This document shows positions 1-5,789 of a DNA stretch of 10,629 nt, in pieces. A program made the translations under genes and the position numbers. A model generated the notes under the pieces. It was given only the letters and a program-made list of their open reading frames with translations, was not told the DNA's origin and ran no database searches. This stretch comes from DATDRS01 sp035291605. Its GTDB lineage: Bacteria; Chloroflexota; Anaerolineae; Anaerolineales; UBA6663. Each line of letters begins with the position of its first letter. The stretch's first letter is position 1. The stretch lies in the NCBI GenBank assembly GCA_035291605.1, contig DATDRS010000101.1, forward strand, positions 1 through 10,629, in the 5' to 3' direction.

Positions 1-786
1 GTAGCGCACGCGGACGCGGCGCTGCCTGAGGCCGGCCACGCCCGCCTGAAGGGTCGTGACCGTGTCAATCTCCTGGTCCGGCATCGCTTGAAACAGCGTC
101 TCGTACGGGACGGTCTCCTGCGCCGTCAAAACCTCCTCGCGCACACGCACCACGCGGACGACTCCATCTTCAGGCAGAGGCTGGTCAGGCGCGGGGATGG
201 AATAGTCTTCCCCGACGAGCGCCAGCCCCCAGTCGCCGAGGACTTCCCCGACCGTCTCCCCACGAGTGCGCGCCGCTAAGATCTGACCGTCGGCTTGAAT
301 GGCGACGAGGCGGGAACGATGGATGGTGATCGTGAGTGGAGACGTGAGCGGCGCCTCGAGGCCGGGTTCGACTTCGTCCGCGCGGTGGAGGCGGTACCCG
401 GCGCGCCAGAGGGCCTCGCCCACCGTCCGGGCGGCAATGTGAATTTCGCTTGCCGCTCCCGCATCAACGACCGATACCGTGAGCGCGCGGCGGACTACGA
501 TGTCATGGGGAGAGGTCACGCGCCCCGAGGCTGCCGGGTCGAGCAAAACGCCGTCGGCCCACACCGCATCGCCCGGGCTCAGACTCAATCCCAGCGAGGC
601 GAGGATGGCGAGCGGCGAGGTCAACGGCGTGCGCACGGTTTGCGCCTCCCCGTCGGCCTCGACGCGCACGAGGCGCTCAGGTGCAGCCGTCGGAGTTTCG
701 TCGGCCGCTCCTGAGGCGGCGCACGCCTGAAGGCAGAAGATTGTGATGAGGCACAGGCTGAGGAGCGCGAGGCGATGGCGATGCAT
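1..786 (-). CDS. YabE-like lipoprotein, three DUF348 domains plus G5 (3' end outside window)
   Basis: The frame is open from the ATG at 786 to the window edge, giving 262 visible residues with no stop. Residues 1-22 form a lipoprotein signal: basic MHRHR, a hydrophobic stretch, then the lipobox LQAC with Cys22 as the predicted lipidated residue. Three DUF348 (ubiquitin-like) domains follow, at about 37-97, 99-155 and 157-211; the second and third carry the typical TVGE-L---G signature (TVGEALWRAG, TVGEVLGDWG). A G5 domain begins at about 215 (REEVLTAQETVPYET, then a Gly-Leu-Arg turn) and is cut by the window end. DUF348 plus G5 is the architecture of B. subtilis YabE and of resuscitation-promoting-factor-like cell-wall proteins, so an extracytoplasmic peptidoglycan-associated role is inferred. 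The catalytic or binding C-terminus is not visible. No Shine-Dalgarno precedes the ATG; an in-frame GTG lies 15 nt upstream inside the SRP RNA helix and is less likely. Confidence 0.85.
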   Translation of the reverse strand, partial: MHRHRLALLSLCLITIFCLQACAASGAADETPTAAPERLVRVEADGEAQTVRTPLTSPLAILASLGLSLSPGDAVWADGVLLDPAASGRVTSPHDIVVRRALTVSVVDAGAASEIHIAARTVGEALWRAGYRLHRADEVEPGLEAPLTSPLTITIHRSRLVAIQADGQILAARTRGETVGEVLGDWGLALVGEDYSIPAPDQPLPEDGVVRVVRVREEVLTAQETVPYETLFQAMPDQEIDTVTTLQAGVAGLRQRRVRVRY

Positions 787-792
787 TTGCCC

Positions 793-910
793 AACGCGCA
801 CCCGGGCAGGCGCCCCGGCGGCACCCAGTGAGCACTCCTTACCGCTGCTGCCTTCCGGCCCTGACGGGGTTCGAAGGTCACCGCCGCGCCGGACCCGCCC
901 GGATACGCGT
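793..910 (-). ncRNA. ffs: Signal recognition particle RNA, small bacterial (4.5S) type
   Basis: This is the RNA scaffold of the signal recognition particle, which binds Ffh and delivers ribosomes making membrane proteins to FtsY and the translocon. The minus strand at 865-844 carries the hallmark of SRP helix 8: GTCAGG, a GGAA tetraloop (CCGGAAGG) and CAGCAGC, forming the symmetric and asymmetric loops that bind Ffh. The ends close into a long hairpin: 910-897 pairs with 794-807 as a 14-bp helix including G-U pairs. Further in, GGCGC pairs with GCGCC and GGCGG with CCGCC. Length is about 118 nt, in the range of the small bacterial form without an Alu domain. The ends are inferred from the helix and the promoter, within a few bases. 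No U-run follows, so the 3' end is probably made by processing. Confidence 0.93.
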
Positions 911-914
911 GGGC

Positions 915-923
915 ATTATACCA
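915..923 (-). promoter_or_regulatory. Extended -10 promoter of the SRP RNA gene
   Basis: The minus strand reads TGGTATAAT: a perfect TATAAT at 920-915 preceded by the TGn extended -10 element. The expected start, about 6-8 nt downstream, falls at about 908-910, where the SRP RNA helix begins. No good -35 is seen; the best hexamer (TGGAAT, 16 nt upstream) matches only three positions and lies in the last codons of the protease gene. The extended -10 probably compensates. This gives the SRP RNA its own sigma-70-type start inside an otherwise co-directional gene string. Confidence 0.75.
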
Positions 924-930
924 AACTACT

Positions 931-2484
931 TTAGGGATTCCACGGCGCGCGCAGTTCGAGGTTGTCAAACTCGAATACGGCTTCATCGCCAAACACAACC
1001 GACCATTTTGCCAGGGCCGTGGCCGTAGCCGCCTGAGCCTGTTGTTCGGCTAGAGTCGCTGCAACATTCGGCGTCGGCGTCGTGATCGGCATAGGTGTCA
1101 CAGTCAATGTGGATGTTGCGATCGGCTCAGGCGCGGGGATGAGAGTGAGCGTAGGAGTGGGCGTGGGTGGTCCTGAGATCACGACCGCAACAACCTGAGG
1201 CCACGCCCCGCCGAGGGCCGCCCCAATAGGGATGATCACTAACGCGCCGGCGAAGGCCCACCCCGCCAGCGCACGGCGGGAGACAAGCGCGGGTTCAAGA
1301 TCAGGCGCATTCCCCTGCGCCAGTGTGACCACGATGCGGCGCAGCAGCCACCACAAGGCGAGCGAAAGCGCAGTGAGGAAGACTACCAGCAGGACTTCCA
1401 CCGCCGTGCCATAGAGAGTAAACGAAGGGCCTGCGCCGCCGTAATAGTCCAGGCCGGTGAGGTAGACAAACACGGCGAAGCCGCCGTTCCACAGCGTGTG
1501 CAGGCCGACTGCCAACAGATAGGCCTTGAGCAGCCTGCTCCGGCCGTGCGCGCGTGCGCGGAACCAGCCCAGCGCGACCAACCCGGTCCCAAGCGGGTGA
1601 AGCACCGCCCCCAGGCCGCGCAGCAGCGTCACGCCGCCCCAGCTCCAGCCGTTGTACTGCGCGTACAGCCCCTCGTACAGCATGTTTTCAAGGATCGCAA
1701 AGCCTGCGCCGCAGGCCAGCCCGATCACGAGCGCCTGCTGTTCGGTCGTGATGCGCTTCCGGCCAAAGAACGTCACGCCCAGCGCCTTGGCAAACTCTTC
1801 GGGGATGGGCGCTTCTAACGCGGTGGCGACGAGGAACACGAGGATCAGCGGCGAGAAGAAGAGGCGCTCCAAGAGGCCGGAGCCGCCCGAGGCGAACACC
1901 TCCCCGAAAGAATAGAATAGAAACTCAAGCGGCGCGACCAGCAGGTAAACGAGATAAGGCAGCGTTGTCTCAAGGAGGATAGCCAGGAAAATGGAGAGCG
2001 TGCTCCCAGCCACGAGGGCCAGCGCGCCTTGCCGCCACGTGACGGGCCAGCCAAGCCGCCGGGAGGCCCACGCCACGACCCCGAGGGGCGGGAGCGCAGC
2101 CCCGAGGAGGAACAGCGGCGGGAACAAGTATTCTTCCGAGACGTGGAAATTGAGCGCCACGTTGCCCAGGCCCAGCACCACCGCGAAGGCGATCCAGAAT
2201 AGATAGACCGGCATGAGTTTGAGCGGGCGCGAGGGGCGGTTGAGAATCGAGCCGAGGCCGTGATAAATCGCCAGCGTGCCGCAGACGAGGCCGAGGAACA
2301 TCCCGGCCATCTGCCCCAATTGCGGCCCCAGCAGGTCTTCCCCAAACGCGCGGAGCGGCAGGCCCAGGTAGCCCACGACTGCCGCGAGACCGCTCAGGAG
2401 CAGCAAGCCCCCGACCAGCACGGCGGCATAAGCCAGGAATCTACTGGGCGGCGAGTCTGAAGGGAAAACAGGAGGCGTGGCCAT
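931..2484 (-). CDS. PrsW-family intramembrane metalloprotease with Pro/Thr-rich C-terminal stalk
   Basis: A 517-residue polytopic membrane protein counted from the ATG at 2484; a TTG two codons upstream (2490) is the alternative. All family motifs are visible: PEEFAK with Glu229, Glu230 and Lys233; GFAILEN with Glu266 and Asn267; His296 in LHPLGTG; and His329 in HTLWNG. In PrsW proteases these Glu and His residues are the proposed metal-binding and catalytic set, so the enzyme looks intact. B. subtilis PrsW makes the first cut of the anti-sigma factor RsiW; no sigma/anti-sigma pair is present here, so the substrate is unknown. About eight or more helices span 15-390, with another near 405-435. 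A Thr/Pro linker (about 439-473), a short Ala/Gln-rich stretch and a 25-residue tail ending in RAPWNP follow. That tail is unusual for the family. The start is 18 nt after the previous stop (12 nt for the TTG) with no clear Shine-Dalgarno, which suggests translational coupling. Confidence 0.88.
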   Translation of the reverse strand: MATPPVFPSDSPPSRFLAYAAVLVGGLLLLSGLAAVVGYLGLPLRAFGEDLLGPQLGQMAGMFLGLVCGTLAIYHGLGSILNRPSRPLKLMPVYLFWIAFAVVLGLGNVALNFHVSEEYLFPPLFLLGAALPPLGVVAWASRRLGWPVTWRQGALALVAGSTLSIFLAILLETTLPYLVYLLVAPLEFLFYSFGEVFASGGSGLLERLFFSPLILVFLVATALEAPIPEEFAKALGVTFFGRKRITTEQQALVIGLACGAGFAILENMLYEGLYAQYNGWSWGGVTLLRGLGAVLHPLGTGLVALGWFRARAHGRSRLLKAYLLAVGLHTLWNGGFAVFVYLTGLDYYGGAGPSFTLYGTAVEVLLVVFLTALSLALWWLLRRIVVTLAQGNAPDLEPALVSRRALAGWAFAGALVIIPIGAALGGAWPQVVAVVISGPPTPTPTLTLIPAPEPIATSTLTVTPMPITTPTPNVAATLAEQQAQAATATALAKWSVVFGDEAVFEFDNLELRAPWNP

Positions 2485-2502
2485 CGTCAATTTCTGAAAG
2501 TG

Positions 2503-4473
2503 CTAAAAGCCGCGGCTGAAGAAGTACAACACCGGGATGGCCAGCAAGGTCAGCAGGAACAGGACGCCGACCATAATGCCGATAATTGCGCCTGCGCTCA
2601 GTGGACGGATGGGTCTTACAGCCTCCCCCTGCACAATCTGTTTCACGGCGCGCAGGGTCTGCTGAACAATTGCTTCCGCATTCCACCGGTCTACCCCCGC
2701 CCATTCCCATCCCTCCACCCACACCGGGACCAGCAACTTGCGCGCCGGGCTGGCGGCAACGGCCTCCGCGATTGCGGAGGCGACCATACCGCCGGGAAAG
2801 GCAATGTTCCACGGCCCAACGATCAGCCCGGCCTCGGCCAATCGGGCCGGGATATTATCTTGGTGCGCGCCCATGATTTCGACCGCCTGCGGCGTCAGGC
2901 CGATCGCATCCGGGCTGAGGCCGGGCAGTTCGCGCCGCAGCCCGTCGAGCAGCGCGCGCCCGAACTGCCCGTCGCCCGCGTCCACCACCGCCACGCGCAT
3001 CTCCGCCAGACGCCCAACCTGTTCACGCTGATTAAGCTGCCCATCGCCGCGCACGGCCGCGCCGTGATACAGCCACACGCCGACCGCGATCAGGCTGTAG
3101 GCGATGGCCTGACCCAGGTCGCTGATCAGATTGGCTGAACTGTCCTCGCCCAGAACAAGGTTCAATATCCGATACACGATATACACCAGGCCGGAGAGCA
3201 CCGTCATCGTCGCGACAAAGAGATAGAAGTAAAGATAGATTTTGCGGACAATCGAGCGGCGTTCGTCCGCCCCGGCCGGCCCGGGCGCGACCGCTCCGCC
3301 CTGCGCCCGCCGCCACGGCAGCAGCCACACCGGCAGGCCGGCGATAAGCGCGGCGCTGAACCAGGCCAGTTGTTCTTTGAGATCGTTGCCCATCAATGCC
3401 CGTGGCAGCGAGCGGATCAGCACGCTGATGTCGCCGCCCAGGCCCACCAGGAACGCCGCCAGCCCCACCGCGGCGACCAGGTAGAGATACAACCGCCGGA
3501 TGCCCGCCTGGCGCGGCGCTTCTTTGGTGAGGGCTTCGTCGCCGCGCAGGCTGTAAGCGTGGTAAGCCCACAAAATGATCATACCGATGACGATGGGCAG
3601 CGGCTGGCGAATATCGCCCTGCGGAGGCAGATCCAGCGCGCGGCGGAAGAAACCTGCCAGGATGAAGGTCGCGTTGGTCACGGCAGTGAGTACAGTAATC
3701 AAAACCGTGACATACAGGTACAACTTGCGTAAAGCCGACTCGCGCTCCTCCTCGCTCGGCCCGGCGAACAGGCGCTGCGCCCAGCGCCAGAAGACCAGCC
3801 AGAGTGGCAAACCCACGGCCAGCCGCGCCGCCTCGGCGACCAGCCCCCCCAGATTCGCCCCCCGGATCGCCGGGCCATCCCCGAACTGGAACATGATCCA
3901 GCGCAGGAGGTGGATGATGCCCATCGTCGTCAGCGTCACGCCTGCCGCGCTGAAGCCGAGGACGTACAGCCGGCGCACGGTCGCAGAGTTCTCTGTCTCC
4001 GGCGCGGCCCTGGCGTCTTCGGCCACGACGCGCTGATGATAGAACCACAGCAGCCCGAGGACGGCGATCGCAACGACGTGGCGAATGATGGCCTCGGTCA
4101 CGGAAGACTCCGGGAATTCAAAATCGCGGCGTTCTACGCCGAGCGCCAGGGCCAACAACCTGGCAACCAGGTCGAAGGCGTTGGCCGCCAAGGGGCCGAG
4201 GAAAGCCGCCAATGTCGCGTAAAGGTAGAAGCGGCGTAGGGCTGACTCGCGCTCGTCGCTTTCGCGCCCGGCGAGGCGCTGCGCCCACAGCCAGTGAGCC
4301 AGAAAGATCGGCAGCCCGATGACGATCACGGCAATCTGAAAGGCGATAGACGCCGTCGGAGCTTCACGGCCCAGCGTGAGCAGGTTGCGCAGCAGCGCGA
4401 TCACAGCCCAGCTCATGGATTGCAGGCTGACCGCGCAGACGAGAAGGATGTACCAACGACGGACGGTGACCAT
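2503..4473 (-). CDS. Three-repeat DUF5671-like membrane protein fused to a DUF3842-like domain
   Basis: 656 residues. Three tandem units of about 160 residues occupy about 5-166, 167-326 and 327-480. Each has two halves of roughly two helices. The first half begins RRxY and ends GLPxW----WAQ (GLPIFLAHWLWAQ, GLPLWLVFWRWAQ, GLPVWLLPWRRAQ). The second begins with a basic ER-S--R--YLY motif (residues 74-85, 243-254, 404-415) and ends W-YH (positions 143-146, 302-305, 467-470). This matches the DUF5671 family, whose function is unknown. Residues 491-594 form a soluble Rossmann-like segment resembling DUF3842: MRVAVVDAGDGQFG near the start, IVGPWNIAF in the middle, and ASPARKLLVPV at the end. A last helix covers about 625-651, making about 13 helices in all. 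The start is firm: AGGAGG lies five bases before the ATG. It sits 30 nt after the NTF2-like gene and just before the protease gene, so it is probably co-transcribed. The biochemical role is unknown. Confidence 0.82.
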   Translation of the reverse strand: MVTVRRWYILLVCAVSLQSMSWAVIALLRNLLTLGREAPTASIAFQIAVIVIGLPIFLAHWLWAQRLAGRESDERESALRRFYLYATLAAFLGPLAANAFDLVARLLALALGVERRDFEFPESSVTEAIIRHVVAIAVLGLLWFYHQRVVAEDARAAPETENSATVRRLYVLGFSAAGVTLTTMGIIHLLRWIMFQFGDGPAIRGANLGGLVAEAARLAVGLPLWLVFWRWAQRLFAGPSEEERESALRKLYLYVTVLITVLTAVTNATFILAGFFRRALDLPPQGDIRQPLPIVIGMIILWAYHAYSLRGDEALTKEAPRQAGIRRLYLYLVAAVGLAAFLVGLGGDISVLIRSLPRALMGNDLKEQLAWFSAALIAGLPVWLLPWRRAQGGAVAPGPAGADERRSIVRKIYLYFYLFVATMTVLSGLVYIVYRILNLVLGEDSSANLISDLGQAIAYSLIAVGVWLYHGAAVRGDGQLNQREQVGRLAEMRVAVVDAGDGQFGRALLDGLRRELPGLSPDAIGLTPQAVEIMGAHQDNIPARLAEAGLIVGPWNIAFPGGMVASAIAEAVAASPARKLLVPVWVEGWEWAGVDRWNAEAIVQQTLRAVKQIVQGEAVRPIRPLSAGAIIGIMVGVLFLLTLLAIPVLYFFSRGF

Positions 4474-4478
4474 AGCAA

Positions 4479-4484
4479 CCTCCT
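4479..4484 (-). promoter_or_regulatory. Strong ribosome binding site of the DUF5671-like gene
   Basis: A perfect AGGAGG on the minus strand lies five bases before the ATG at 4473. It fixes the start of the 656-residue protein and is the strongest Shine-Dalgarno in the window. Confidence 0.85.
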
Positions 4485-4503
4485 GTGCGTGTGATTGGGG
4501 AGA

Positions 4504-5010
4504 TTACCGACACCCGGAGTCGGTACGGCGGCTGTATTCCCAGCACTCGGCCCAATAGGAATCAGAGGTGATGACCTTCCACACACCGTCATATCGCCGA
4601 AGTGACACCTCAAAAGTGTTGGCGCTTTCGTAACTGTCAAATAACCCGGTGCTATAAAAAACCGTCTCGCGCACTGTGACGATGGCGAGATTACCCGTGA
4701 TGCGCGTTGACCCAACTGTTAGAGTGGCCGGATTGCTATCCAGGCGGAAATTCCAGCGGTTGTTGTACATATCTTCAATGAATTGTTCATCAGAAGCCGG
4801 GTAGCCCCGGAGGTCCGGCGAGAGGTAGCCATAGGCGCGAGCGTAATCTTCCCGCTGAATCGCAAGCAGGTAATTGTGCGCCACGCCCTCCGGTGTATCG
4901 TCGGACTGATAGGCTGGCTTGGGCCCCAGGAATGCCACGCCGAATGCCGCAATCACCAACACTACAACTCCGATGACGATGCCGATGAGAAACCGATCCG
5001 TGCTTTTCAT
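4504..5010 (-). CDS. Small single-pass membrane protein with probable NTF2-like outer domain
   Basis: 168 residues from the ATG at 5010, chosen because GGGAGGAAGT stands immediately before it. The open frame runs upstream to 5079, but the extra 23 residues have no such site and would overlap the previous gene. Residues 8-28 form one hydrophobic helix (an uncleaved anchor or signal peptide). Residues 38-155 look like an NTF2/DUF4878-like alpha-beta fold: helix EGVAHNYLLAIQREDYARAY, then YLSPDLR, a helix with FIEDMY, and beta strands ending in RRYDGVWKVITSDSYW. Such domains are often outer-face ligand-binding or stress-related lipoprotein domains; no catalytic residues are apparent. Cys156 and Cys167 near the C-terminus could form a disulfide outside the cell. 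GC content is visibly lower than in the neighbours. The fold assignment rests on pattern only. Confidence 0.75.
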   Translation of the reverse strand: MKSTDRFLIGIVIGVVVLVIAAFGVAFLGPKPAYQSDDTPEGVAHNYLLAIQREDYARAYGYLSPDLRGYPASDEQFIEDMYNNRWNFRLDSNPATLTVGSTRITGNLAIVTVRETVFYSTGLFDSYESANTFEVSLRRYDGVWKVITSDSYWAECWEYSRRTDSGCR

Positions 5011-5013
5011 ACT

Positions 5014-5019
5014 TCCTCC
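5014..5019 (-). promoter_or_regulatory. Ribosome binding site that decides the NTF2-like gene start
   Basis: GGAGGA on the minus strand (within GGGAGGAAGT) lies a few bases before the ATG at 5010, which favours this start over the upstream in-frame ATG at 5079. A small stem, GACGC with GCGTC around a three-base loop, lies just upstream at about 5034-5022 and could affect ribosome access, though it is short. Confidence 0.7.
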
Positions 5020-5075
5020 CGGGACGCGTGGCGTCTGATTTTGCAACGGCTTATGCCCTGTAACCCCGCCGTCTC

Positions 5076-5789
5076 TCAAAAAGTCTCGACTTCGCCCAGT
5101 TTTTCGAGTTCCTCCACCGCGCGGCGGCGGAGGTCAGGCGAGCCAGCGCGAAACGCGACGAGGAAGTCCGCTGCCGCCTCCACTCGCCGGCCGGATTGCG
5201 CCAACCCTTGCGCCCGGCTGAACGCAGCGCGGGCGTCAACGGCCCCCGTCGCCGCCCAGGGCCGGGGCGGTTCAACCTCCAGAAACCGTCGGCGCCGGGT
5301 TGCGGCTTTATGCGCCCCCGTCGCCGCCCAGGACCGAGGCAATTCGGCATCATCAAGCCTCCAATGCATCAACCAGCACTCACCGCGCTTGACCTGGCCC
5401 TGCCCCCACCGGCTGCCCCACAGCCACAGCAGGCCATTCACAATGACCCAGAGGCAAATACCGCCTTCCCCTCCCTCGGATAAACCCAGAAAGAGCGCCG
5501 TCGAGCCAGCGCGCAGGACGACGAGCAGCAACGCCTGCTGGGCGTGCCGCCGCGCATAGAGATAGCGAGAGCGCAGGCCAAATAACAAAACTCCGTGAGC
5601 GAGCGCGGGCCACAGGGCGGCCCAGACATAGTCCGAGGCGGGGACTGAATACCGGAGACTAGCGAGATTGAACGCCATCCACGGCACAGTAATCAGGGGC
5701 GACACGAACAGCCACCAGTAAACCCAGCCTGCGCCGCGCTCGGATTCCACCTGCCCCGCAGTCATGTTCAGCGAGGATATCTCTTTCAT
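5076..5789 (-). CDS. Four-helix membrane protein with cytoplasmic helical tail
   Basis: 237 residues; not recognised as a named protein. Hydrophobic segments at about 21-43, 54-72, 84-103 and 110-127 indicate four helices. The stretch ARRHAQQALLLVVLR (79-93) after the second helix is reminiscent of DUF4870/Tic20-like small membrane proteins, where an F-x-HA-QA motif occupies the same place; this is a weak resemblance. The tail (128-237) is hydrophilic. Residues 184-237 form alternating helices (DARAAFSRAQGLAQSGRRVEAAADFLVAF) with a TPR-like look. Between them, PR-WAATGA occurs twice, 24 residues apart. The start at 5789 overlaps the stop of the giant gene as ATGA, with GGAGA seven bases before it, so the two are translationally coupled and probably act together. 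The frame is open further upstream to 6461, but that part is antisense-like low-complexity sequence inside the giant gene. Confidence 0.78.
   Translation of the reverse strand: MKEISSLNMTAGQVESERGAGWVYWWLFVSPLITVPWMAFNLASLRYSVPASDYVWAALWPALAHGVLLFGLRSRYLYARRHAQQALLLVVLRAGSTALFLGLSEGGEGGICLWVIVNGLLWLWGSRWGQGQVKRGECWLMHWRLDDAELPRSWAATGAHKAATRRRRFLEVEPPRPWAATGAVDARAAFSRAQGLAQSGRRVEAAADFLVAFRAGSPDLRRRAVEELEKLGEVETF
5242..5332 (-). repeat. Pair of 19-bp direct repeats inside the 237-residue protein gene
   Basis: GCCCCCGTCGCCGCCCAGG (plus-strand reading) occurs at 5242-5260 and again at 5314-5332, exactly 72 bp apart, so the frame is kept. In the protein this gives PRSWAATGA and PRPWAATGA in the linker between the membrane part and the helical tail. 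The flanks after each copy are partly similar; those before are not. It may be a slipped duplication or part of a dispersed genomic repeat. Confidence 0.8.

Noticed and set aside
787..794. Possible intrinsic terminator after the SRP RNA
   Set aside because: The closing helix is GC-rich but is followed by TTGGGCAAATG, with no run of T residues.
3032..4048. Minus-strand frame of 338 codons inside the DUF5671-like gene
   Set aside because: An alternative frame of a gene with clear repeats and a strong ribosome binding site; its composition is Arg/Gly-rich.
5011..5075. Possible promoter before the NTF2-like gene (TTACAG and AAATCA, 16 nt apart on the minus strand)
   Set aside because: Both boxes match the consensus poorly, and the short gap fits read-through from the upstream genes.
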